A stretch of DNA of 64,000 nt, from assembly GCF_003952165.1 (NCBI RefSeq), contig NZ_RXFT01000017.1:62001-126000 (forward strand), written 5' to 3'. Every line of letters begins with the position of its first letter. The first letter of the stretch is position 1. This document shows, piece after piece, positions 7,878 through 18,185 of the stretch. The position numbers and the translations under genes were made by a program. The notes beneath the pieces are model-generated. The model made no database searches. It was not told the origin of the DNA and was given only the letters and a program-made list of their open reading frames with translations. This DNA is from Variovorax guangxiensis (lineage in GTDB: Bacteria > Pseudomonadota > Gammaproteobacteria > Burkholderiales > Burkholderiaceae_C).

Positions 7878-8903
7878 CTAGCGCCGGCCGCGCTGCAGGA
7901 ACGCGACGATGATGATCACGAAGCCCTGCACCGCTGCGTTGAGGTACACGCTGATGATGCTGGTGAGGTTCAGGATGTTGCTGATGACCGAGAGCAGCAC
8001 CGCGCCCACCACCGTGCCGGTGATGCTGCCCGCGCCGCCCTTGAGCGCCGTGCCGCCCACGATCACCGCGGCGATGGCTTCGAGCTCCCACAGCAGGCCG
8101 GTGGTCGGCGAGGCCGAGCCCAGTCGCGGCACGTACAGCAGCGTCGCGATGCCCACGCACACGCCGAGCAGCACATAGGTGAGGATCTTCACGCGGTCGA
8201 CGTCCACCGCCGCGTAGCGCGCCACCTGCTCGTTCGAGCCGATGGCCTGCACGTAGCGTCCGTAGGCCGTGCGGTTGAGGATGATGCCGCCCACGATGGC
8301 GACGATCACGAACACCCACACCGGCACCGGGATGCCCGCGAGGCTCGCGTAGTACACGGGCGCGTAGAGGTCCGACAGCTCGTTGTCGAGCGTGAGCGCG
8401 CCGCCATCGGCGAAGTACGTGAGGTAGGCGCGGAAGATGCCCAGGGTGCCCAGCGTCACGATGAAAGGCTCGATGCGCCCCTTGGTGATAAGCAGGCCGT
8501 GCGCGAGGCCGAACACCGCGCCGAGCACCACGGCCAGCACCGCGCCCATCACCACCGCCAGCAGCGGCGAGCCCGAGGCCGGGCCGGCCCAGTTGATGAA
8601 CATGATCACGCTGCCCGCGATGAGCGCGGCCATCGAGCCCACCGACAGGTCGATGCCGCCCGAGATGATCACGAAGCACATCCCCACCGCGATGATGCCG
8701 ATGAAGGCCGTGCGCGTGAGCACGTTCATCGCGTTGTCGACGGTCGCGAAGTCGCCGTTCAGCAGCGTGCCCGCGATGCACAGCAGCACCAGGCCGATGA
8801 CGGGGCCCAGGCCATGCAGGCGCTCGGTCCAGCGCGGCGCGGTCTCGCTGCGGTGCGCGGCGACTTCAGGCTGCGGCTGTGGTGTCTGCTGTTCCGGTGG
8901 CAT
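7878..8903 (-). CDS. Sugar ABC transporter permease (RbsC type)
   Basis: 341 aa integral inner-membrane protein with about eight to ten helices. BPD_transp_2 family features are visible: FVIISGGIDLSVGS near the middle and AVIVGGTALKGGAGSI towards the end. It forms the transmembrane channel of the importer with the ATPase encoded just upstream. Its start lies 38 bases inside the 3' end of the ATPase gene, indicating tight translational coupling. The first 30 residues (Pro/Gln-rich) are cytoplasmic. Confidence 0.9.
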   Translation of the reverse strand: MPPEQQTPQPQPEVAAHRSETAPRWTERLHGLGPVIGLVLLCIAGTLLNGDFATVDNAMNVLTRTAFIGIIAVGMCFVIISGGIDLSVGSMAALIAGSVIMFINWAGPASGSPLLAVVMGAVLAVVLGAVFGLAHGLLITKGRIEPFIVTLGTLGIFRAYLTYFADGGALTLDNELSDLYAPVYYASLAGIPVPVWVFVIVAIVGGIILNRTAYGRYVQAIGSNEQVARYAAVDVDRVKILTYVLLGVCVGIATLLYVPRLGSASPTTGLLWELEAIAAVIVGGTALKGGAGSITGTVVGAVLLSVISNILNLTSIISVYLNAAVQGFVIIIVAFLQRGRR

Positions 8904-10410
8904 GAGCGATGAGCTCCTCTTCTGTCAAATGCTCCGCGTCAAGCGTGGCGACCAGCTTGCCTGCCCGCATCACCGCGACGCGGTGGCACAGGCCGATCAG
9001 CTCCATCAGCTCCGACGAGACGACGATCACCGCGAGCCCTTCGCGGGCGAGTCGCTGGATCAGGAAATAGATGTCGCGCTTGGCGCCCACGTCGACGCCG
9101 CGCGTGGGCTCGTCGAGCACCACCACCTTCGGCCTGGGCTGCAGCACCTTCGCGAGCGCGAGCTTCTGCTGGTTGCCGCCCGACAGCGACGAGGCCTTCA
9201 CGTCGAGCGAGCCGGTGCGGATGCCGTAGTCCTTCACCGCCTCGGCCAGCGCGCCGCGCTCGGCCTCGGGCTTGAGCCAGGGTTGCGCGTAGCGCTCGAG
9301 CGCCATGAGCGTGAGGTTCTGGCGCAGGCCGAAGTTGACATGCAGGCCCTTGCCCTTGCGGTCTTCGCTCAGGTAGGTGAGGCCGTGCCGCGCCGCGTCG
9401 CGCGGATTGCGCCAGCCCTTGCCGTGGGGCACGGGCTTGCCGAGCATCTCGACGCTGCCGCCGCTCGCGGGCCGCAGGCCGAGCAGGCCTTCGAAGAGTT
9501 CGGTACGGCCGGCGCCGACGAGGCCCGCGAAGCCGAGGATCTCGCCGGGGCGCACCTCGAAACTCGTGTCCTGCGCCCAGCCGGGCACGCTGAAGCCTTG
9601 CACGCGCATGGCGGGCTCGCCGGACGTCGTCACCGCATCGCGCGGCGGGTACAGGTCGGCCAGTTCGCGGCCCACCATCAGGTTGGCCATCTGCTGGCGC
9701 GTGACATCGGCCGTGGGCGCGCGCGCCACGAAGCGGCCGTCGCGCATGACGATGACTTCGTCGGTCACCTGCTCCACCTCGTCGAGCTTGTGCGAGATGT
9801 AGACGATGGTCACGCCGTCGGCGCGCAACTGGGCGATCAGCTTGAAGAGGCGCTCGGTCTCGCCGGGCGTGAGCGTGGCGGTGGGCTCGTCCATGACGAG
9901 CAGGCGCGCGCGGCGGGCGATGGCCTTCGCGATTTCCACGAGTTGCTTCTCGGCGACGATGAGCTTGCGCACCTTGGTGCGCGGGTCGATGTTCAGGCCT
10001 ACGGCCGCGAGCGCGGAGGCGGCGTCGCGCTCCATGGCGGCATCGTCGAGCAGCCAGCCTTTCTTCTTTTCATGGCCGAGAAAGATGTTCTGCGCCACGT
10101 TCAGGTCTTCGGCGAGGTTGAACTCCTGGTGGATCAGCACGATGCCCAGCGCCTCGGCGTCGCGCGAGCTCGCGAACTGCCGCGGCTGTCCGTTGATCTT
10201 CAGGGCGCCGCCGGTGGCCGACTCGTAGCCCGACAGGATCTTCATCAGCGTGGACTTGCCCGCGCCGTTCTCGCCGAGCAGGCCGTACACGTGCCCGGGC
10301 GCGAGCGCGAAGCTCACGCCGTGCAGCACCTGCACCGGGCCGAAAGCCTTCACGATGCCGTCGAACTCGACGGCGACGCTGCCTTTGCCGCTCATGCCCG
10401 CATCGGTCAC
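8866..10410 (-). CDS. Sugar ABC transporter ATP-binding protein (two ATPase domains, RbsA type)
   Basis: 514 aa. Two fused nucleotide-binding domains: first Walker A GENGAGKST and Walker B LLVMDEPTATL, second with SLSGGNQQKLALAKVL signature and VVVLDEPTRGVDVGAK. The second Walker A is degenerate (GLVGAGRTE), as usual in RbsA/MglA proteins. A GTG at 10410 overlaps the ROK stop as GTGA and was taken as start. The ATG at 10395 (MSGKGS) is the alternative. It energises uptake through the permease encoded next. Confidence 0.9.
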   Translation of the reverse strand: MTDAGMSGKGSVAVEFDGIVKAFGPVQVLHGVSFALAPGHVYGLLGENGAGKSTLMKILSGYESATGGALKINGQPRQFASSRDAEALGIVLIHQEFNLAEDLNVAQNIFLGHEKKKGWLLDDAAMERDAASALAAVGLNIDPRTKVRKLIVAEKQLVEIAKAIARRARLLVMDEPTATLTPGETERLFKLIAQLRADGVTIVYISHKLDEVEQVTDEVIVMRDGRFVARAPTADVTRQQMANLMVGRELADLYPPRDAVTTSGEPAMRVQGFSVPGWAQDTSFEVRPGEILGFAGLVGAGRTELFEGLLGLRPASGGSVEMLGKPVPHGKGWRNPRDAARHGLTYLSEDRKGKGLHVNFGLRQNLTLMALERYAQPWLKPEAERGALAEAVKDYGIRTGSLDVKASSLSGGNQQKLALAKVLQPRPKVVVLDEPTRGVDVGAKRDIYFLIQRLAREGLAVIVVSSELMELIGLCHRVAVMRAGKLVATLDAEHLTEEELIAHATGTADTTAAA

Positions 10411-11651
10411 GGCGCCACCCCGCGTGCCTTCAGCGTTTCCTGCATCGCGAGCACGCCCGCGCCGATCAGGCCGCCCTGCATGCCCAGCGGCGTGTACTGG
10501 ATCTCCAGGTGCCGCGTGGAAAGCGCCAGCGAGCGCTGGTACACGCTCTGCCGCACGGCAGCGAGGAACAGCGGCCCGATGCGCGTGATGCCGCCGCCGA
10601 TGAACACGTGCGACGGATTGAAGAAGTTGACGACCGAAGCGAGCATCTGCCCGATCAGGCTGCCCGCGCGCTGGATGATGGCGTTGGCGGCCGTGTCGCC
10701 GCCGCGGCTGGCCTGGCCCACGTCGATCGCGTCGATGCGGCCGTGCTGGCGCAGGACTTCGGCCAGCGCGGCGCTCTCGCCGGCCTCGGCGGCCTGCACC
10801 GCCATGCGAGTGATCGCCGGGCCGGCGGCCATCGCCTCGACACAGCCGAGGTTGCCGCAATGGCAGCGCGGCCCCTCCTGGTCGACGCAGATGTGGCCCA
10901 CGTCGCCGGCCGAACCGGCGGCGCCGCGGTACACCTCGCCATGGCAGACGATGCCGCAGCCGATGCCGGTGCCGATCTTGATGACGAGGAAGTTCTGCAG
11001 CGAGCGCCTCAGACGCCACAGCTCGCCCAGCGCCATGAGGTTCACGTCGTTGTCGACGAAGACGGGGGCGGCATAGTCCTCGCGCAGGTAGTCGCGGATC
11101 GAGAAGCTGTCCCATGCCGGCATCAGCGGCGGGTTCACGAGCTGGCCGATCTCGAAGTTGACCGGGCCGGGCACGCCGATACCGATGCCGAGCACGTCCT
11201 TGGGGCCGTGGCCACAGCGGGCCAGCAGCTCGCGCATCAGCACGCGCACACGGGCCAGCACGACCGCAGGGCCCTCTCGCACGTCGGCGGGTTCGTCGTG
11301 CTGGGCGAGCACGCTCAGGTCGGGCCGCAGCACGGCCACGTCGAGGCTGGTGGCGCCGATGTCGACGCCGACGAGCACGCCGAGTGCGGCATGCAGCTGG
11401 AGGTTTTCGGGGCGGCGTCCGCCCGACGAGCGCTGCAGGCCGGCTTCCGCCAGAAGGCCCTGGTCGACGAGGCCGGCGATCAGCCCGTTGGCCTTGCTCT
11501 TGGAAAAGCCCAGCTGCTCCGCCATGGCATGGCGCGAACCGCCGGCCGACCAGAAGGTCGTTTCCAGCAAACGCATTTCGTCCGCAGTGATGCCACTCCA
11601 AGGTGCCACGCGCCTTGTCTCCGGTGTTCTTTGTCTTGCGCCAGCGGTCAT
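10407..11651 (-). CDS. ROK family transcriptional regulator
   Basis: 414 aa. An N-terminal winged helix-turn-helix (about residues 25-75, with MAEQLGFSKSKANGLI) is fused to a ROK sugar-kinase-like domain: VGVDIGATSLDVAV, GIGIGVPGPV, IGTGIGCGI. The zinc-type ROK motif appears as CHCGNLGCVEAMA after GDVGHI. It probably represses the sugar-transport operon it heads, with the sugar or its phosphate as inducer (family knowledge). The first Met is retained, but the Met at about residue 26 could also start translation. Confidence 0.88.
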   Translation of the reverse strand: MTAGARQRTPETRRVAPWSGITADEMRLLETTFWSAGGSRHAMAEQLGFSKSKANGLIAGLVDQGLLAEAGLQRSSGGRRPENLQLHAALGVLVGVDIGATSLDVAVLRPDLSVLAQHDEPADVREGPAVVLARVRVLMRELLARCGHGPKDVLGIGIGVPGPVNFEIGQLVNPPLMPAWDSFSIRDYLREDYAAPVFVDNDVNLMALGELWRLRRSLQNFLVIKIGTGIGCGIVCHGEVYRGAAGSAGDVGHICVDQEGPRCHCGNLGCVEAMAAGPAITRMAVQAAEAGESAALAEVLRQHGRIDAIDVGQASRGGDTAANAIIQRAGSLIGQMLASVVNFFNPSHVFIGGGITRIGPLFLAAVRQSVYQRSLALSTRHLEIQYTPLGMQGGLIGAGVLAMQETLKARGVAP

Positions 11652-11756
11652 TGCCGCTGGACGAAGGCGAATACTAGGTGGCGGGCTTCAGCCGGACAAG
11701 GCCGAACTTCGACCTAATTCAGGCCAAATTACAACGATGCCAGGCGCACGGTGGAC

Positions 11757-11784
11757 GAAAAAAAGCCGCCTCTAAGGGCGGCTT
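11757..11784 (-). terminator. Rho-independent terminator of the ATP synthase operon
   Basis: Reading the minus strand after the atpC stop, an 8-bp stem AAGCCGCC/GGCGGCTT (11763-11784) with a 6-base loop is followed by a run of seven T (plus-strand A at 11758-11764). The position, 22 bases after atpC, fits the end of the operon. Confidence 0.88.
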
Positions 11785-11806
11785 CTTGGGCTCCCGCGAA
11801 GGAAGC

Positions 11807-12226
11807 TTATTTCTTCTGACGGTACTTGCGCAGCGCCGCGATCTGGGCGGCCATCACGGCCAGCTCGGATTGGGCCATCGCGATGTCGATGTCGCTCTTC
11901 GCGTTCTTCAGCGCTTCTTCTGCTGCGGCCTTGGCCTGATTGGCCTTCTCGTCGTCGAGGTCCTTGCCGCGGATCGCGGTGTCGGACAGCACGGTGACTG
12001 CGTTGGGCTGCACTTCGAGAATGCCGCCGGCCACGAAGACGAACTCTTCCTTGCCGTCGGCGGTTTCGATGCGCACGGCGCCGGGGCGGATGCGCGTGAT
12101 CAGCGGGGTGTGGCGCGGGAAGATGCCGAGCTCACCGGCTTCACCGGGCAGCGCGACGAACTTGGCTTCGCCCGAGAAGATCGACTCTTCCGCGCTGACC
12201 ACGTCCACATGGATGGTGCCTGCCAT
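11807..12226 (-). CDS. atpC: ATP synthase F1 epsilon subunit
   Basis: 139 aa, full length. The N-terminal beta-sandwich starts IHVDVVSAEESIFSGEAKFVALPGEAGELGI and the C-terminal helical pair ends in ALRKYRQKK. It joins the rotor with gamma and damps ATP hydrolysis. Last gene of the operon, 12 bases after atpD and followed by a strong terminator. Confidence 0.97.
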   Translation of the reverse strand: MAGTIHVDVVSAEESIFSGEAKFVALPGEAGELGIFPRHTPLITRIRPGAVRIETADGKEEFVFVAGGILEVQPNAVTVLSDTAIRGKDLDDEKANQAKAAAEEALKNAKSDIDIAMAQSELAVMAAQIAALRKYRQKK

Positions 12227-12238
12227 GGTGATTCCTTC

Positions 12239-13639
12239 TTAAGCGACCTTCTTGGCCTTCTCGAACGCTTCGTCGATGGTGCCGACCATGTAGAACGCCT
12301 GCTCGGGCAGGTGGTCGGCTTCGCCGTTCACGATCATCTTGAAGCCGCGGATGGTTTCGGCCAGCGGCACGTACTTGCCGGGCGAGCCCGTGAACACTTC
12401 GGCCACGTGGAACGGCTGCGACAGGAAACGCTGGATCTTGCGGGCGCGGGCCACGGCCAGCTTGTCTTCCGGAGCCAGTTCGTCCATGCCCAGAATCGCG
12501 ATGATGTCGCGCAGTTCCTTGTAGCGCTGCAGCGTGCCCTGCACGGCACGGGCCACGTTGTAGTGCTCTTCGCCGACCACGTTCGGGTCGAGCTGGCGCG
12601 AGGTCGAGTCCAGCGGGTCCACGGCGGGGTAGATGCCCAGCGAGGCGATGTCACGCGACAGCACCACGGTGGAGTCCAGGTGGGCGAAGGTGGTGGCGGG
12701 CGACGGGTCGGTCAAGTCGTCGGCGGGAACGTACACGGCCTGGATCGAGGTGATCGAGCCGACCTTGGTCGACGTGATCCGCTCCTGCAGGCGGCCCATT
12801 TCCTCGGCCAGCGTCGGCTGGTAGCCCACGGCGGAAGGCATGCGGCCCAGCAGCGCCGACACTTCGGTACCGGCCAGCGTGTAGCGGTAGATGTTGTCCA
12901 CGAAGAACAGAACGTCACGGCCTTCGTCGCGGAACGACTCGGCGATGGTCAGGCCGGTCAGCGCCACGCGCAGGCGGTTGCCCGGGGGTTCGTTCATCTG
13001 GCCGTAGACCATCGACACCTTCGAGTCCTCGAGCTTCTCGAGGTTCACGACGCCGGAGTCGGCCATCTCGTGATAGAAGTCGTTGCCTTCGCGGGTGCGT
13101 TCGCCCACGCCTGCGAACACCGACAGACCCGAGTGAGCCTTGGCGATGTTGTTGATGAGTTCCATCATGTTCACGGTCTTGCCCACGCCGGCGCCACCGA
13201 ACAGGCCCACCTTGCCGCCCTTGGCGAACGGGCAGACAAGGTCAATCACCTTGATGCCGGTTTCCAGCAGGTCCTGCGAAGGCGACAGTTCGTCGTACGC
13301 GGGAGCCTTGCGGTGGATGGAAGCGGTGAGCTCCTGGCCCACGTCGCCGCGCTCGTCGATCGGGCGGCCCAGCACGTCCATGATGCGGCCGAGGGTGGCC
13401 TTGCCGACCGGCACGGTGATGGGAGCGCCGGTGTTGGTCACGACCAGGCCGCGACGCAGGCCGTCGGACGAGCCCAGTGCAATGGTGCGCACCACGCCGT
13501 CGCCGAGCTGCTGCTGAACTTCGAGGGTCAGCCCGCCGCCTTCGAACTTCAAGGCGTCGTAGACCTTGGGCATCTGGTCACGCGGGAACTCCACGTCGAC
13601 CACGGCGCCGATACATTGGACAATTTTTCCTTCAGCCAT
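12239..13639 (-). CDS. atpD: ATP synthase F1 beta subunit
   Basis: 466 aa, the catalytic subunit. Walker A GGAGVGKT, Walker B region DVLFFVDNIYRYTLAG, the ALLGRMPSAVGYQPTL loop and the IGER-type VGERTREGNDF segment (catalytic Glu) are all present. It hydrolyses or forms ATP at the alpha/beta interface. It is separated from atpG by a lipoprotein gene, which is unusual. Confidence 0.98.
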   Translation of the reverse strand: MAEGKIVQCIGAVVDVEFPRDQMPKVYDALKFEGGGLTLEVQQQLGDGVVRTIALGSSDGLRRGLVVTNTGAPITVPVGKATLGRIMDVLGRPIDERGDVGQELTASIHRKAPAYDELSPSQDLLETGIKVIDLVCPFAKGGKVGLFGGAGVGKTVNMMELINNIAKAHSGLSVFAGVGERTREGNDFYHEMADSGVVNLEKLEDSKVSMVYGQMNEPPGNRLRVALTGLTIAESFRDEGRDVLFFVDNIYRYTLAGTEVSALLGRMPSAVGYQPTLAEEMGRLQERITSTKVGSITSIQAVYVPADDLTDPSPATTFAHLDSTVVLSRDIASLGIYPAVDPLDSTSRQLDPNVVGEEHYNVARAVQGTLQRYKELRDIIAILGMDELAPEDKLAVARARKIQRFLSQPFHVAEVFTGSPGKYVPLAETIRGFKMIVNGEADHLPEQAFYMVGTIDEAFEKAKKVA

Positions 13640-13785
13640 GGCGTTTCCTTCTGGATGGATCTCAATAAATTTGCGACAGGTTCTTGCAGAAGCGTCCTGC
13701 TGCCAAAACGGGCCGCTTTTGCAAGAAAGCCGGACAGGCCGGCATCCTTGAATTTCTCTTTGCAGTCTTCGCTGTCAGTACTTCA

Positions 13786-14181
13786 TCAGCACTTCATGGC
13801 CGTCGCCTGTGCGGCGAAAGCGTCCGAAGCAGCCTTGCAGGCCTGACCCAGCGCAGCCTTGTCGGCGCCCATCGAAGCCCAGGTGGCCTTCGTCTGGTCG
13901 AGGCTTGCCTTCATGGCGTCGGCAGCAGCACCGCTTTGCGAAGCGACGCAGGTCTGGACCTTGGCCAGGTAGTCGTTGCATTCCTGCGGCAGATCGGCGG
14001 CGGATGCCGTCGGAGCTGCGGCGGGAGCAGCCGCCGGCGCTGCTGCAGGAGCGGGCGCGGGTGCCGGAGCGGGCGCTGCAGGTGCAGCGGCGGGAGCCGG
14101 TGCAGGCGCGGGCGCCTCTTCCTTCTTGGAGCAGGCGGTCAGAGCGGCAGCAACAGCCACCAGAGCAAGCATCTTCTTCAT
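13786..14181 (-). CDS. Ala/Pro-rich lipoprotein inserted in the ATP synthase operon
   Basis: 131 aa. A short signal peptide ends in a lipobox (ALTAC, Cys at residue 17), followed by KKEE and a flexible linker of alternating Ala and Pro (about residues 23-58), then a compact helical domain of about 70 residues with cysteines in QECNDYLAKVQTCV, QACKAA and the last residue. The cysteine/helix pattern resembles small periplasmic DUF5339-like domains (recognition only). It is on the same strand as the operon, 88 bases after atpG and 146 before atpD, so it should be co-transcribed. Its role in, or mere linkage to, the ATP synthase is unknown. Confidence 0.85.
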   Translation of the reverse strand: MKKMLALVAVAAALTACSKKEEAPAPAPAPAAAPAAPAPAPAPAPAAAPAAAPAAAPTASAADLPQECNDYLAKVQTCVASQSGAAADAMKASLDQTKATWASMGADKAALGQACKAASDAFAAQATAMKC

Positions 14182-14269
14182 TTTGCGCAGAGTCCCCTAA
14201 AAAAGGCCTTGGGTTATCAGGAGCGCGGAACGCCCCTGATCAGCAACGCGGCCTGTTGCATTGCCTCGA

Positions 14270-15145
14270 TCAAACGCCCGCGGCGGCGGCCGCGCCGGAC
14301 ACGATTTCCGACAGTTCCTTCGTGATGCCGGCCTGGCGGGTCTTGTTGTAGACCAGCTTCAGCTCGTTGATCACGTTGCCTGCGTTGTCGGTCGCGGCCT
14401 TCATGGCCACCATGCGCGCCGAATGCTCGGACGCCATGTTCTCTGCCACGGCCTGGTACACCAGCGATTCCACGTAGCGCACCAGCAGCTCGTCGATCAC
14501 GCTCTGCGCATCGGGCTCGTAGATGTAGTCCCACGAGTGATGCGCCGGATCGGCCTGCAGCGTCTCGGCCTTCAGCGGCAGGAGCTGTTCCACCATCGGC
14601 TCTTGCTTGATGGTGTTGATGAACTTCGTGTAGCACAGGTACACCGCCGACAGCTTGCCTTCGGCGTAGGCGTCCAGCAGCGTCTTGACCGGCCCGATGA
14701 GCTTGTCCAGATGCGGCGTGTCGCCCAGCTGCGTCACATGGGCCACCACGCGGGCGCCGATGCGGTTCAGGAAACCCAGACCCTTGTTGCCGATGGCGAC
14801 CGACTCCACCACGTTGCCTGCGGACTGCGCTTCGCGCAGCTTGCTGGTGACAGCACGCAGCAGGTTGGTGTTCAGGCCGCCGCACAGGCCCTTGTCGCTG
14901 GTCACGATGATGAAGCCGACGCCCTTGGCGTCGTTCGTCTTCATGAAAGCGTGGGTGTACTCCGGGTTCGCCTTGCCGAGGTTGGCTGCGATGTTGCGGA
15001 TCTTTTCGCTGTAGGGGCGAGCGGCGCGCATGCGATCCTGCGCCTTGCGCATCTTGGAAACCGAGACCATTTCCATGGCCTTGGTGATCTTCTTGGTGTT
15101 CTCCACCGATTTGATCTTGCCGCGGATTTCCTTACCAGCTGCCAT
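14270..15145 (-). CDS. atpG: ATP synthase F1 gamma subunit
   Basis: 291 aa, full length. The start MAAGKEIRGKIKSVENTKKI and the terminal ITKELSEIVSGAAA helix are the conserved ends forming the coiled-coil rotor shaft. The central SDKGLCGGLNTN motif is present. It couples rotation of the c-ring to catalysis in beta. Confidence 0.97.
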   Translation of the reverse strand: MAAGKEIRGKIKSVENTKKITKAMEMVSVSKMRKAQDRMRAARPYSEKIRNIAANLGKANPEYTHAFMKTNDAKGVGFIIVTSDKGLCGGLNTNLLRAVTSKLREAQSAGNVVESVAIGNKGLGFLNRIGARVVAHVTQLGDTPHLDKLIGPVKTLLDAYAEGKLSAVYLCYTKFINTIKQEPMVEQLLPLKAETLQADPAHHSWDYIYEPDAQSVIDELLVRYVESLVYQAVAENMASEHSARMVAMKAATDNAGNVINELKLVYNKTRQAGITKELSEIVSGAAAAAGV

Positions 15146-15178
15146 GAGAGCTCCTTCTTGCGTCGGTCAAGGCGTCGA

Positions 15179-16732
<1,554 letters not shown>

Positions 16733-16770
16733 GACTCTTTCCTTCTTTCTTTGTAAGGGGCCGGGAGCCG

Positions 16771-17301
16771 TCAGGCCACCAGCGCAACTTTCATTTGTTC
16801 AAGGCGCGCTTTGACGGAGGTGTCGAGCACCTCGTCGCCGACCACCACACGGATGCCGCCGATCAGTTCAGGCTCTTGGCGAACCGTGACCTGGAGCTTG
16901 CGACCGAAGCGCTTCTCGAGCGCGGCCGACACGTTGGCCAGTGCCGCGGCGTCGATCGGGAAGGCGCTGTAGACCACGGCGTCGGACGAACCGCTCTTCG
17001 CGTTGGCGAGTGCCCGGAACTGCTTCGCAATTTCCGGCAGCACCGAAAAGCGCCCGTTCTCGAGGAGCGCGGACAGGAAGTTCTGGGCAGGAGCGGCCAG
17101 CGGTGCACCGAATGCACCGGCGACCACGCCGATCACCTGTTCGGCCGTGGCCTTCGGGTTCTCGGCGAACTGCTGGAGCTCCGGATTGGCCGCGATGGCG
17201 GCAATCTTTTCGAGCCAGGCGCTGGTTCCGGCAACGTCGGACGACGAAGCCTTGAAGAGCGCCTCGGCGTAGGGGCGTGCAATGGTGGCGAGTTCTGCCA
17301 T
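16771..17301 (-). CDS. atpH: ATP synthase F1 delta subunit
   Basis: 176 aa. The N-terminal helical bundle (ELATIARPYAEALFKA) and C-terminal GGIRVVVGDEVLDTSVKARLEQM are the family marks. It ties the peripheral stalk to the top of F1. It lies 8 bases after atpF. Confidence 0.96.
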   Translation of the reverse strand: MAELATIARPYAEALFKASSSDVAGTSAWLEKIAAIAANPELQQFAENPKATAEQVIGVVAGAFGAPLAAPAQNFLSALLENGRFSVLPEIAKQFRALANAKSGSSDAVVYSAFPIDAAALANVSAALEKRFGRKLQVTVRQEPELIGGIRVVVGDEVLDTSVKARLEQMKVALVA

Positions 17302-17309
17302 GGCTTCTA

Positions 17310-17780
17310 TCAGAGTTCGGTCTGCAGACGGGCGAGCAAATCGGCGTGAACGCCCGCATTCACTTCCTTGCGCAGAATCTGCTCCGCGCCCTTGACTGCC
17401 AGTGCCGCGACCTGCTCGCGCAGGGCTTCACGGGCCTTCAGTGCCTGCTGTTCGGCTTCGGCGCGTGCGGCTGCAACGATCTTGTTGCCTTCCTCGGTCG
17501 CGCGGGCCTTGGCCTCTTCAACGATGGCCTGGGCGCGACGTTCGGCGTCGGCAAGACGTTGTGCGGACTCGTTGCGGGCCTGGCCCAGTTCGGCTTCCAC
17601 GCGCTTGTTGGCGGCGGAAAGCTCGGACTTGGCCTTGTCGGCTGCAGCGAGGCCTTCGGCGATCTTGGCAGCGCGTTCGTCCAGCGCCTTCGCGATCGGC
17701 GGCCACACGTACTTCATCGTGAACCCGACCAGGATCAGGAACACGATCATCTGAACGATCAGGGTACCGGTAATGCTCAC
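17310..17780 (-). CDS. atpF: ATP synthase Fo b subunit
   Basis: 156 aa. One N-terminal membrane helix (about residues 5-25, VQMIVFLILVGFTMKYVWP) is followed by a long charged Ala-rich helix that dimerises as the peripheral stalk. Full length for the beta-proteobacterial family. Confidence 0.96.
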   Translation of the reverse strand: MSITGTLIVQMIVFLILVGFTMKYVWPPIAKALDERAAKIAEGLAAADKAKSELSAANKRVEAELGQARNESAQRLADAERRAQAIVEEAKARATEEGNKIVAAARAEAEQQALKAREALREQVAALAVKGAEQILRKEVNAGVHADLLARLQTEL

Positions 17781-17861
17781 TTTTCACCCTCTCTATGGGA
17801 TTGAATCGAAGCCATTCGCTAGCAGGCTAGAGAACGACGACGCAGGTCCGACGAGAAAGAC

Positions 17862-18125
17862 TTACTTCGGCAGGTTGGCGATTTGCGACAGGAACGGGTT
17901 GGCCGTTGCGAACCACAGGGCGATACCGGTGCCGATAATGAACGCGGCGTCGATCAGACCGGCCAGCAGGAACATCTTGGTCTGGAGTTCACCCATGAGT
18001 TCGGGCTGACGTGCGGCCGACTCGAGGTACTTGCTGCCCATGATGCCGATGCCGATACATGCGCCCACAGCGCCCAGACCGATGATCAGGCCGGCGGCCA
18101 GTGCAACAAAGCTAATAACTTCCAT
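17862..18125 (-). CDS. atpE: ATP synthase Fo c subunit
   Basis: 87 aa, two membrane helices. The first carries the glycine repeat GLGAVGACIGIGIMG, the polar loop is ARQPEL (about 38-43), and the second has the proton-binding Asp59 in AGLIDAAFIIG. Many copies form the rotor ring. No Na+-site signature (for example a Glu in ES/T context) is evident, so proton coupling is expected. Confidence 0.97.
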   Translation of the reverse strand: MEVISFVALAAGLIIGLGAVGACIGIGIMGSKYLESAARQPELMGELQTKMFLLAGLIDAAFIIGTGIALWFATANPFLSQIANLPK

Positions 18126-18185
18126 GATGACTCCTAGAGGACTTTGGTTGAAGAGAAAAACAAAAACAAGAACGAAAGCGGCTGA

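Noticed and set aside
8866..11601. Single 911-codon minus-strand frame as a fusion protein
   Set aside because: Its first 400 codons are an out-of-frame reading of the ROK gene. Only the part from 10410 is the ABC ATPase.
14000..14130. Repetitive GC-rich stretch as a possible CRISPR or direct repeat array
   Set aside because: It encodes the alternating Ala/Pro linker of the lipoprotein; no spacers or repeat palindromes.
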